Below, one piece after another: positions 26,747 to 36,024 of a DNA stretch of 64,000 nucleotides (within the stretch, counting starts at the first letter, position 1; each line of letters opens with the position of its first letter). A program made the translations under genes and the position numbers. This DNA comes from Desulfobacterales bacterium (GTDB taxonomy: Bacteria > Desulfobacterota > Desulfobacteria > Desulfobacterales > JALSRD01): contig JALSRD010000035.1 of the NCBI GenBank assembly GCA_026984935.1, forward strand, positions 143,655 to 207,654, read 5' to 3'. Below the pieces are notes generated by a model. That model ran no database searches. It saw only the letters and a program-made list of their open reading frames with translations, and was not told the origin of the DNA.

Positions 26747-27499
26747 TCAAACAGTCCCGGCGTATTTCAGGCCCGGATCGCCGGGAGCATGGAAGCACAT
26801 CAGGTAGTTTACGCTCAGGTCTGCACAAAGCGCATACCGGCGCGTGAAAGGATTGTACCGCATCCCCCGGGCCTGCAGCAGAGAAAGCCTCTCAGCCGCC
26901 GCCCAGTCAATCAGTTCCGGAGGCCGGATAAATTTGGCATGCCGGTGCGTCCCCGCCGGCAGCAGCCGCAACACATATTCGGCACCCACGATGGCAAACA
27001 GGAATGACTTGATGTTACGGTTCAGCGTCGCAAAAAACAGGCGGCCGCCCGGTTTCAGCAGTTGGCTGCAGGCATGTACCACCGACGGCGGCCGGGGGAC
27101 ATGCTCCAACAGTTCCATGCATGTCACGACGTCAAACTTGCGGCGGTGGTCGACGGCAAATTCTTCGGCCGTGGCCTGTCGGTATTCCACCGTCAGTGCG
27201 CTTCGCCGGAGATGCAGCCTGGCCGCCGCAAGGCAGCTTTGGGCCATATCGATACCGGTTACGCGGCCGCCCAAGGCCGCCATGGATTCACTCAGGATGC
27301 CTCCACCACAGCCAACGTCAAGCACCTGTTTGCCGTCAAGATCCGCATGCGCCCTGATGAACTCCAGCCGGATGGGGTTGATATCGTGCAGCGATCCATA
27401 AGGGCCGTGTGGATCCCACCACGTTGCGGCCACCGATTCAAATCTGGCAATTTCACGGTCATCGACGTTGCTGGACTTGCACGGCATCCTGAATCCCAA
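26747..27499 (-). CDS. ubiG: 3-demethylubiquinol 3-O-methyltransferase-like SAM methyltransferase
   Basis: WWDPHGPYGSLHDINPIRLEFI, VLDVGCGGGILSESMAALGGRVTGIDMAQ, TCMELLEHVPRP. Confidence 0.92.
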   Translation of the reverse strand: MGFRMPCKSSNVDDREIARFESVAATWWDPHGPYGSLHDINPIRLEFIRAHADLDGKQVLDVGCGGGILSESMAALGGRVTGIDMAQSCLAAARLHLRRSALTVEYRQATAEEFAVDHRRKFDVVTCMELLEHVPRPPSVVHACSQLLKPGGRLFFATLNRNIKSFLFAIVGAEYVLRLLPAGTHRHAKFIRPPELIDWAAAERLSLLQARGMRYNPFTRRYALCADLSVNYLMCFHAPGDPGLKYAGTV

Positions 27500-27546
27500 A
27501 AGGCAGCTGCGGCAAAGCTTATCCGCTGATCTTATTCACCCATCCT

Positions 27547-27966
27547 TTACGGAAATTTAATGGTAATTTTTTCCCCGCCATCTTCGGGCTTGATTTTGAT
27601 CTGCAGTTCCGTACTGTGATCACGGATGCCCAAAGCCAGCGGCGTTTCCCCCTTGTCGCCTTCCAGGTGGGTGATTTCCCGGACCGCTTCGATAACTTTC
27701 GCCCCGACCGCAGGCCCCGGCGAGGGGAGCTGCGCCTCGCGGTACTTGGCGGTAACCGTCACCTGGCCGTCCGGGGCACGTGATATGGAAATTTTTTTAG
27801 CGTTGCTGTTGATCGCGTGCAGTGCCGCCAGCGCCAGCCATTTCAGCGCCGCTTCGTCCTGATCGGGGTCTCCCTGCAGCATGGACATCTCTTTGAGCGG
27901 ATCGTTGGCCGCCAGGCAGTCGATGTGCTCCTGAACTTTTAGATGCAAGCTTCCGACGTCTTTCAT
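27547..27966 (-). CDS. Conserved-looking hypothetical protein
   Basis: 139-aa soluble ORF with good coding character (MKDVGSLHLKVQEHIDCLAAND...EKITIKFP). Confidence 0.6.
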   Translation of the reverse strand: MKDVGSLHLKVQEHIDCLAANDPLKEMSMLQGDPDQDEAALKWLALAALHAINSNAKKISISRAPDGQVTVTAKYREAQLPSPGPAVGAKVIEAVREITHLEGDKGETPLALGIRDHSTELQIKIKPEDGGEKITIKFP

Positions 27967-28088
27967 AATGTCAAACTCCTTTCGCGGCTGTGGGTTGCAT
28001 GGGGATTTTCGCTCCCCGCCTCGGAACACCCGGGCGAAATCAACGCGGCTGTATCATGCACAGATCGGGAAGTTCCCCGGGGTCTTCA

Positions 28089-28649
28089 TTAGCGCCGGTA
28101 GTACCGGCCGTACGAAAAGCCGTACGGGTAGTGGTGATAATGCAGTCCCCAGTAATAGTGTCCGTAAAACCAGGGGCCATAATAATAGGGGTATGGAGCG
28201 CTAGATTCATATTTGGGCCAAAGATGGATTTCGATGCTCTGAAGGACCGGGTAACGGTAACGCATCTGCGCTTCAGGCTCCACACGGCTGCCGGCAACCT
28301 TGCCGGCGACCGTAATACGCCGGTCTTTGCTGTACACTTCCGGGTCCAGAAACCCCTTGGCCGACACGATGAAGCGGCCCCGGGAGGCATCCCTGGAACC
28401 CGGCTCTTCCCCCAGTCCCAGCGGTGACTGCAACACAAAAATCAGCGTGCCACCCCCCTGATTGCAGGTTTTGATTACGTACCCGCCCAGAATCACCGTT
28501 TTCCCCAGATATGCATCGGGATTTTGCAAAAGATCTTCGAAGGCGATCGGCGGGTAGGCCTGGGAGCGGACCTGGCGGGAGATCACCGCGCAAGCGGAAA
28601 GTGCCAGCGTGCCCACAAGCACTGCCATCCAGAGAAGTACCGGTCGCAT
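28089..28649 (-). CDS. Slp family outer-membrane lipoprotein
   Basis: Lipobox LSAC; FEDLLQNPDAYLGKTVILGGYVIKTCNQGGGTLIFVLQSPLG; Tyr/His-rich C-terminal tail. Confidence 0.82.
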   Translation of the reverse strand: MRPVLLWMAVLVGTLALSACAVISRQVRSQAYPPIAFEDLLQNPDAYLGKTVILGGYVIKTCNQGGGTLIFVLQSPLGLGEEPGSRDASRGRFIVSAKGFLDPEVYSKDRRITVAGKVAGSRVEPEAQMRYRYPVLQSIEIHLWPKYESSAPYPYYYGPWFYGHYYWGLHYHHYPYGFSYGRYYRR

Positions 28650-28813
28650 ATCCGAACCTTATTCCTTGTTGAAATGGCGATCCGCAAAGAGGAAGCCTTC
28701 TACAATATAAGAACGCTTCGGGCCGGATTCAATCGCCACCGTTTTTTCCGGTGGCAACCCGCTTCAAAAAAAGTGATCCGCTCCGCTGCCGGCCACATCC
28801 GGCGACATTTTGT

Positions 28814-30739
28814 TCATCCGCCCGCCAGGCAGCTGCGGATACGATCCCAGCGTCCGGCCGACACCCACTCGAATTTTTCACGGTAGAGCCGGTCGCTGGT
28901 AAACCACTTGCGCCGGCGGCGGCGCTGAGGGTACTGCTGCAGTTCCCGCGGTCCGCCATTGTACAGGGCATACACAAAACCGCTCAGGTACGCGCTGCCT
29001 GTCTGATGCCCGGCTCGACGCCGGCCCCTGTTCCGCAGCACATAACGCGTCAGGTAAAGTGCCAGGATGTCGCAGCCGGCACCGGCGTTGTAGCGGATAT
29101 TCCAGCGCAGGCGACTCAAGGCATAGATACCGCGCCAGACGCGCTCATTGATCTGCATCAAGCCCACTGAGCTGCCGTTGTAAGACCGCAGGAAAGTGAT
29201 CCTGCGGTCCTTGACAATGAACTGCCGATAGCAGCTCTCCTGCCAGGCCGTGGCCAGAACGGTACGGCGGAACAAATCGTGATAACGCGCCGCGATCTTA
29301 TTTTTCCTGAGCCGTTGGCGAATCACGGAATTTAACAGCTGACGCACACGCCGCACATCTTCTTTCAGGTGATCAGGCCGGATCATCCATTTCTTCAGGT
29401 CGGCCAGCGATGACCGGTTCGGCTTTTTGGCCGCCCGGGCATTGGCAACTGCGAAAAAGCCCCCGGTCCGCCATAGGCGGCCGGGTGAAAAAAGCGACGA
29501 TCCGCGCCTGTCCTCGTGAGGCGCCCGTCGGCGTTTGTCTTTCCCCGTGGGTGCCGGCACAGCGTCCGGCAACGCTTCCAGGCCCAGCACCTGCCGCAGT
29601 CCGGTGTCGATTTCGGGACGATAGGCCAGGGTCGCCGCATCTTCGAGGTCCAACAGCCTGGCCAGCCGGATCAGCCCGTTGCGGCTGATTTCAATCCCCA
29701 TGGTGGGGCCGACCTTGTCCAGGATCTCCAGTGCCTGGGTCGCACTGAAAAAGGCCAGGTACCCCAGACGCGTATCAGCAGGGTTATGCTGCAGGTAATG
29801 CGTGAAAAGAGGCCTGATTTTTTTCCAGGTACGGATGAACTGCGTGCGTACAAAACCCCTCTTCAAGGTGCCTGTGGACAGTGCCGCGCTGAACTCATAA
29901 CGGGTTTGCAAAAGAGCATCCAGCAGGGTCCGGCGGTCGTCGGCGCTGAGGTTTCGGCCGGCCAGGGTGCGAATTGTCGAAACCAGAAAGACATCCCAGG
30001 TCTGCCAGACTTCAGTAAGCCCGGCCAGGGCCTTCCCGCTGACAGGTTCCCGGGTTGCGCGTTCAGAGGCCCTGTAAACCGTGCGGACATCGGCCAGAAT
30101 TTCCAGGTGCAGCCCGTCGGGCATCACGCGCACGCGCCCCGGCCGCATGCTGTCGAGCATGCGCTGTGTACCTTTGCGCAGATCATCCGGAAAAAACGGC
30201 AGGATAAAAGATTTAAATTCCGAAACCGGCGGTGCCAACTGCAGCTCGATGCGGTGCATCGCAGCCGCCACCAGGGACTTGACAAGGTTCCAGGCGGTGC
30301 CGGTCACGGCATGATGGTCATGATCGTACAGCATCACGTCCCGTGTCTCGAAGACGAGCCCCCAGTTTTGCAGCAGTACCGGATGCTGGGTAAACGCGAC
30401 ATAGCCGTGCCACACAAAGGGGGTTACACAGTTTCCCGCCAGGGAAGCTCCCAGTACAACGGCTGCGCGGGCCTCCAGATGCAGCCCTTGCCCATCCTGG
30501 CTGAAGGCCGGTTTGGAGAGGGTCACATGGCGGCAGGCATCGGTGGCGTCCTGCAGTTCGAGGGTATGGCCGGGGCCGTTGAAAACCGTTTCGCCAACCA
30601 GGGATTCGAGGATGCTGTACGGCAGGCTCAACGGCAGGGAAACGGTCTCGGCGGCCAGGGGCATCACCGGCAGCAGGGCAACCACCAGCAAAACAATGGA
30701 AATGCGCCTTCGACAAGGAAATGGTGAATCGGAAGCCAT
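28814..30739 (-). CDS. Lytic transglycosylase (SLT domain at C-terminus, large uncharacterised N-terminal region)
   Basis: ATAWQESCYRQF, SSVGLMQINERVWRGIY, YNAGAGCDILALYL, VYALYNGG; signal peptide. Confidence 0.85.
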   Translation of the reverse strand: MASDSPFPCRRRISIVLLVVALLPVMPLAAETVSLPLSLPYSILESLVGETVFNGPGHTLELQDATDACRHVTLSKPAFSQDGQGLHLEARAAVVLGASLAGNCVTPFVWHGYVAFTQHPVLLQNWGLVFETRDVMLYDHDHHAVTGTAWNLVKSLVAAAMHRIELQLAPPVSEFKSFILPFFPDDLRKGTQRMLDSMRPGRVRVMPDGLHLEILADVRTVYRASERATREPVSGKALAGLTEVWQTWDVFLVSTIRTLAGRNLSADDRRTLLDALLQTRYEFSAALSTGTLKRGFVRTQFIRTWKKIRPLFTHYLQHNPADTRLGYLAFFSATQALEILDKVGPTMGIEISRNGLIRLARLLDLEDAATLAYRPEIDTGLRQVLGLEALPDAVPAPTGKDKRRRAPHEDRRGSSLFSPGRLWRTGGFFAVANARAAKKPNRSSLADLKKWMIRPDHLKEDVRRVRQLLNSVIRQRLRKNKIAARYHDLFRRTVLATAWQESCYRQFIVKDRRITFLRSYNGSSVGLMQINERVWRGIYALSRLRWNIRYNAGAGCDILALYLTRYVLRNRGRRRAGHQTGSAYLSGFVYALYNGGPRELQQYPQRRRRRKWFTSDRLYREKFEWVSAGRWDRIRSCLAGG

Positions 30740-30963
30740 TTGCCCCGCAGCATAGAGAAAAGCGTATCGACCTGTCAAGGCCCTTAGCCTGCGGAAAAAG
30801 TTTGTGATTCGGGCGGCGGACTGCTAATGGGATGGCTTGGGTTTGTTGGGCAATGCGGTTGTGGACGGGCGGATGCGTGAGATGGTCTTCTCATCTGTTG
30901 GATTTCCGGACCGCCGGATCGGGGCTTGCCAGGAATTGGATCCACACCGCCGTTTGTCGCAAA

Positions 30964-33900
30964 ATGAAGCGATCTGTCATGCAACCTACGCCTGCAAATG
31001 ATCACTCTGCCGTTGATCCCGGCCGCAGCCGCCGGATTGTCAAACGCCTCCTGCTCACCGGCACAGCGTTGGTTTTGTTTGCGCTGTCGATGCTGGCACT
31101 GGCGCTGATCTACTACAGCCGACACCCGCAAGCCGTGAAGACCCTGCTTGAAAAGGCGGTCGCCGGCGCCATCCACGGCAGCTGCAGCATTGACGATTTG
31201 TCCTATTCCATCCGCCGGGGTTACGTTCGTGCCCGTGGCATCCATCTGAAATCGGAGTCAGAAAACAGATCATTCGACCTGCAGGCCGCAAACTTCGCGG
31301 CCGGTCTCGCGCTAAACGGTCCTTTCGGTGCCCGCCGCCTGGTGATCCGGTCCGTGTCGGTGGAAAATTTTGCCATCGTGCTCAACCTCCCCTGGCACTG
31401 GCCAAACCCCTCTGCCGGCAAAGCGACCCGCATGCAGCACCTGTTGACCCGGCTGCGGCGTTTCTGGCTGTTTAAAGAAGCCGTTCTGTCATCGGCTTTT
31501 GCCACGTCCGGCAGCTTACGGCTGGGCGCATCCGGCTGGAAGCTGACCACCGACAACCTCAACGCCTGGTTGGATACAAAATGGCGCCTGCGTCTCGGCG
31601 GCAGTGCCGCTGTGCAAAGCGCTGCCGGTGCTATACGGGCCGTCGTGCCGCAATTTTTGATCACGACCGGCAGCCTTCGGGACACCGGTACGCGGCCGCT
31701 GTCCGCACAACTGCAGATCTCGGCAGCCAACCTGCACTCGGCTGCCGGTACGCTGGAAACGGTGACGGCCGCCATACAGTTAAGCTACCTGCCCCGGCGC
31801 CGGCGGGCATCCTGGGAAATCCGGCGGCTGGACTGCCGCCGCGCTGCCATCCACACCCAACGGGCACTTTCTTTCAAAACCCTTTCGCTGCAGGCCCACG
31901 GCACCTGGGATGCCGCGGCCGCCAGGCTGCGGATTTTGCGCTGGAATCTAAAGGCCGGCACGCTGGCCGCCTTGACGGGAAACGCCGCGGCAACCCTCAA
32001 ACCGCCGGGCATGCTGTATGTCGGGCTCCAAACGGGTTCGCTGCACATCACAAACCTTGTCCGTCTGCTGGGGCCGCAGGCGGCCGGCCAGCCGCCGGGG
32101 CTGCGGATATCGAAACCCATGGCGCTCGGCGGATGGCTGCGGCTGTCGGGCCTCGGACAGAAGCAACGGACGGCAATCCACCTGACAGGTCGTCTGCCCA
32201 CGGCACAGGTGCACTACACAAACGCCCGCCGTGGGGAAATCCTGCGCAGCCTTCTGAGCAGCACGATCCGGATGGACGGCGCGCTCGGCAACCCGCGGAT
32301 CTCGCTCACGGCCGACCTGCAGCAGGCTGTGTTCGGCAGCCGCCCGCATCAGGCCATCCATTTCAGCGCCGCCCTGCGCGCCAGCGGGCATTACCCGGGT
32401 TTTGAGCTTTCACAACTGACGGCCGCCGGCACGACCCCGGCCCTACCGATCGGGCGCCGCTTTCTTCCGCGGATGGGCTTCGAACTTTCCCTGGCGCGCG
32501 GCCGGATCGACGTCCAACGCCGGCAACTGGACCTGCCGGATGTCGCCGTGGCGCTCGATACGCTGAAAAATCTTCATCTGGCCGTTTCCGGCGGGCCGGC
32601 ACACCTCCGGATCACACTGCATGGCGCCGGCAGCCGATTGCTGCATGCGGCCGCCACGCTGCACCTGCTGCCGCCGGCCTGGCAATTTAAAGCCACCGAC
32701 CGGTTTGCAGCCAGGGCTGTTTACACCCACGGCAACTGGCAGGCGGCATCCGTACGCTTGAATCTGCACGATTTCAGTTTCGCAAGCCCCGACGGCCAGG
32801 CCGGCGCCGAAAAAATCGATACGGAAATTACCGGCCGGCTCAGCCGCAGCCCCGACGGGCAGGGCGCCATACTGCGTGTAAAGGCAGCGGCGGACAACGG
32901 TGAGATTCTATGGGGTCGCTTCTACGCCGACATGGTCCGTCGCCGGCCGCGGCTGTCTGCAGCGCTCGCGTACAACCCGCATACCCGGACAGTGGCGCTC
33001 ACAAAGCTGCGCCTGTCACTGAAGGATCTTCTGCAGGTGCAGGCCCACGGGACCATTGCTGCGCCCCCCCGGGCTCCGGAACTGACACTCGGGCTGAAAG
33101 TACCGCCCACCGCCGCGGCCCCGCTTTTTAAATGGCTGGCCGTGGATCCTTTTCGATTTGACCTGCCGGTGCTCGCCTCACTTCAGATCGGAGGCCGGCT
33201 GGGACTCGATCTGAACCTGTCCCGGCGGCAGCGGCGATGGCGGATGAAAGGCCGGCTTCTATGGCAAAGGGGCCGGCTGGCCACGAAAGATAAGCGCGTG
33301 GATCTTCAGGACATCAACCTGGACCTGCCCTTCTGGGATGCCGGCGCCGGGCCGGCCGGCAACAATGCGGCGCTTTCCGGCCATCTGCGGATCCGCCGCC
33401 TGCGTATGCCATATCTGCACCCGCAGCCGCTGTCACTCCGGCTGCTGGCCGCACCCGGCCGGATTTCAGCCAGCGGGTTTACACTCGAAACAGCCGGCGG
33501 GAAACTGCACCTGGACCGCCTGACCGCGGACCACATCTGCGGTACGCAGCCCGTCATCGAGACCAGCCTGACGATTCCAGCGCTTCAAGTGGAAGGGCTG
33601 GCGGCCCGCGCGCACATCCCGGCAGCAAATGCCATTGCCAGCGGCAAACTGGCCCCTCTGGTGATGGACTTCGCGCACGGCCGCCTGAGCGGACGGGGAA
33701 CCATTCGCATCGCCGCCTATGGCGGCACAATCAAGCTGCACAACCCGGCCGTCGTATCTCTCTTCAGCCCGCCCCCGGCGCTGATGCTCGATGTTGCATT
33801 CGGCGGCATCAACCTCGACAAACTCACGGCCGGCACTTCCTTTGGCCGCATCGAGGGGATTTTAAACGGCCACATCCGCCACCTGGAAATTGTCGACGGC

Positions 33901-34278
33901 CAGCCGCAACGCTTCGATCTGCTGGCCGAGACCGTGAAACGCAAGGGCGTACCTCAGAAAATCAGCGTCAAGGCAGTGGAAAACATTTCGCGCATCGGCG
34001 GCGTACCGAGCCCTTTTGTGGGACTGGCGGGTGTATTCGCCGGCCTTTTGAAATCGTTTGGCTACCGCAAAATAGGTGTCAGGGCGACCCTTAAAAACGA
34101 CGTTTTCCACATCAACGGCACCATCAGAGAGGGCGGTAGGGAATACCTCGTCAAAAGAGGTGGCCTTTCGGGCGTGGATGTTGTAAACTGGAACCCTGAC
34201 AATCGGATCAGCTTCACGGATATGCTCAAAAGGCTGGAGCGCATCCGGTCTGCGTACGGGCGGCCGGTAGTCAAATAA
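30964..34278 (+). CDS. AsmA-like/YdbH-like intermembrane-bridge protein
   Basis: N-terminal TM then ~1050 aa of beta-rich repetitive sequence; C-terminal VSLFSPPPALMLDVAFGGINLDKLTAGTSFGRIEGILNGHIRHLEIVDGQPQRFDL resembles YdbH-type domains; followed by a DUF1318 gene. Start taken at 30964. Confidence 0.72.
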   Translation: MKRSVMQPTPANDHSAVDPGRSRRIVKRLLLTGTALVLFALSMLALALIYYSRHPQAVKTLLEKAVAGAIHGSCSIDDLSYSIRRGYVRARGIHLKSESENRSFDLQAANFAAGLALNGPFGARRLVIRSVSVENFAIVLNLPWHWPNPSAGKATRMQHLLTRLRRFWLFKEAVLSSAFATSGSLRLGASGWKLTTDNLNAWLDTKWRLRLGGSAAVQSAAGAIRAVVPQFLITTGSLRDTGTRPLSAQLQISAANLHSAAGTLETVTAAIQLSYLPRRRRASWEIRRLDCRRAAIHTQRALSFKTLSLQAHGTWDAAAARLRILRWNLKAGTLAALTGNAAATLKPPGMLYVGLQTGSLHITNLVRLLGPQAAGQPPGLRISKPMALGGWLRLSGLGQKQRTAIHLTGRLPTAQVHYTNARRGEILRSLLSSTIRMDGALGNPRISLTADLQQAVFGSRPHQAIHFSAALRASGHYPGFELSQLTAAGTTPALPIGRRFLPRMGFELSLARGRIDVQRRQLDLPDVAVALDTLKNLHLAVSGGPAHLRITLHGAGSRLLHAAATLHLLPPAWQFKATDRFAARAVYTHGNWQAASVRLNLHDFSFASPDGQAGAEKIDTEITGRLSRSPDGQGAILRVKAAADNGEILWGRFYADMVRRRPRLSAALAYNPHTRTVALTKLRLSLKDLLQVQAHGTIAAPPRAPELTLGLKVPPTAAAPLFKWLAVDPFRFDLPVLASLQIGGRLGLDLNLSRRQRRWRMKGRLLWQRGRLATKDKRVDLQDINLDLPFWDAGAGPAGNNAALSGHLRIRRLRMPYLHPQPLSLRLLAAPGRISASGFTLETAGGKLHLDRLTADHICGTQPVIETSLTIPALQVEGLAARAHIPAANAIASGKLAPLVMDFAHGRLSGRGTIRIAAYGGTIKLHNPAVVSLFSPPPALMLDVAFGGINLDKLTAGTSFGRIEGILNGHIRHLEIVDGQPQRFDLLAETVKRKGVPQKISVKAVENISRIGGVPSPFVGLAGVFAGLLKSFGYRKIGVRATLKNDVFHINGTIREGGREYLVKRGGLSGVDVVNWNPDNRISFTDMLKRLERIRSAYGRPVVK

Positions 34279-34322
34279 CCCGGTCGGCATTCGGCATTTA
34301 TGGGAAATTCAGGGAGAATCAC

Positions 34323-34871
34323 ATGCATCGTAAACGTGCGCCACTGAAACTTGTTTTCCTGTTCTCGGTTCTTTTTATTTTTGCCTGTGTCACCATCAAT
34401 ATTTATTTCCCGGCTGAGAAAGTGGAGTCCGTGGCCGACAAAATCGTGCATGAGATCAGAGGCAAGACACCGCCGCAGGGTGCGCCCGCAAAGACCGGGG
34501 GAAAGCATTCCGGGATTGAAAAGGCACTGCAGATCTTTTCGCCGGCCGTGGCCCAGGCCGCCGAAGTGACCGACGTTTCCAATCCGACCATCCGCGCTTT
34601 AAAAAAGCGCATGCGCAAACGCTACGCGCAGATGAAGCCCTATTACACGAAGGGACTTTTCAAAGAAGGCGACGACGGATACGTCGCGCTGGGAAATGCC
34701 GGCGGCCTGAACCTCAAAACCCGCCGTCTGCTGAACGCCCTGGCCGAAGCGGAAAACAAAGACCGCCAGACGCTTTACAGTGAAGTCGCCAAGGCCCTCA
34801 AGATCAGCCCCGACCAGGTGGACAAGGTGGCTACGATATTTGCCAAGCAGTGGCAGCAGTCGGTTCGCTAG
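34323..34871 (+). CDS. Lipoprotein with YdbL-like DUF1318 domain
   Basis: Lipobox FIFAC followed by VTINIYFPAEKVE; C-terminal NPTIRALKKRMRKRYAQMKPYYTKGLFKEGDDGYVAL typical of DUF1318. Confidence 0.8.
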   Translation: MHRKRAPLKLVFLFSVLFIFACVTINIYFPAEKVESVADKIVHEIRGKTPPQGAPAKTGGKHSGIEKALQIFSPAVAQAAEVTDVSNPTIRALKKRMRKRYAQMKPYYTKGLFKEGDDGYVALGNAGGLNLKTRRLLNALAEAENKDRQTLYSEVAKALKISPDQVDKVATIFAKQWQQSVR

Positions 34872-34977
34872 ACGCACATGCGATAACTCAACACTCCCTG
34901 GGGACCTTTCCCGGCAAGCTGAGCGGCTTGCCCCGCCGCTTTTCCCCAAAAAACCGCCGGCCGCCGGCAAAGAGTCG

Positions 34978-35967
34978 TCAAGCTTCTTTCAGCAGTTCAG
35001 GAGGCAGTTCGCAGGTTTCCGCCCTGCCGGCTTTTTTGTTTTCCACATAGTGGGCAGCGGCCAGGGCGGCCGTACTGCCCTCGGCAGCGGCAATCACGAT
35101 CTGGCGCGCGTATTTTTCCTTCAAGTCCCCCACCACAAAGATTCCCGGCGTGTTGGTTTCACACTTTTCGTCCGCCACCACATAGCCATCGGCATTCATC
35201 TTGATACCGGCCGGAACCAACTGGTTATTGGGGTTAAACCCGATGAAGATGAAAATTCCCTCCGCGGCCAGTTCACGGGGTGCGCCGTTTTGCGTATCTT
35301 TGAGCCGCACCGCGCAAACACCGTTTTTGTCGGCCAGGATTTCGGTGGCCACGGCATTCCAGACGATTTCGATGTTGCAGTCGTCCTTAAGGCGCTGCTG
35401 CAGAATCATGCTGGCCCGCAGCGCATCGCGGCGGTGGACCAGGTAAACCTTGCGGGCCAGCTTCGCCAGGTAGAGCGCCTCTTCAGCAGCGGTATCGCCG
35501 CCGCCGACAACCACCACGGTGCGGCCTTTGAAAAAAAATCCGTCACACACCGCACAGTAGGAAACGCCCCTGCCGTGATATTCCGATTCCCCCGGGATGT
35601 TCAATTTGCGCGGCGAACCTCCCATGGCCAGAATAATACTGTATGCCCGCAGGCTTTCCCCGCCGGCCAGCCGCAGGGTGTGAAACTCCATTCCGGGCTC
35701 GACGGCCACAGCTTCCTGCGCCAGCATCTGCAATCCATAGGACTGGGCGTGCTGGGAGAATTTCATGGAGAGTTCAGCACCGGAAATATGCTCAAATCCC
35801 GGGTAATTTTCGACTTCATCGGACAGCATCATCTGCCCGCCCGGTGAACCCATTTCCACCAGAACCGTTTTCAGTGCCGCTCGCATGGCATAAATGCCGG
35901 CGCTCAACCCCCCGGGTCCACCGCCGACGATAATCAGATCGTAAATGTCATTTCCCTTTTCGCCCAT
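34978..35967 (-). CDS. trxB: Thioredoxin reductase
   Basis: DLIIVGGGPGGLSAGIYAMRA, YCAVCDGFFFKGRTVVVVGGGDTAAEEALYL, GIFVVGDL. Confidence 0.95.
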   Translation of the reverse strand: MGEKGNDIYDLIIVGGGPGGLSAGIYAMRAALKTVLVEMGSPGGQMMLSDEVENYPGFEHISGAELSMKFSQHAQSYGLQMLAQEAVAVEPGMEFHTLRLAGGESLRAYSIILAMGGSPRKLNIPGESEYHGRGVSYCAVCDGFFFKGRTVVVVGGGDTAAEEALYLAKLARKVYLVHRRDALRASMILQQRLKDDCNIEIVWNAVATEILADKNGVCAVRLKDTQNGAPRELAAEGIFIFIGFNPNNQLVPAGIKMNADGYVVADEKCETNTPGIFVVGDLKEKYARQIVIAAAEGSTAALAAAHYVENKKAGRAETCELPPELLKEA

Positions 35968-36024
35968 CGTCCGATCACTCCTAAAGATGAATGTTTGGCC
36001 TGTAAAAATGCCCTCTTGCAACCG

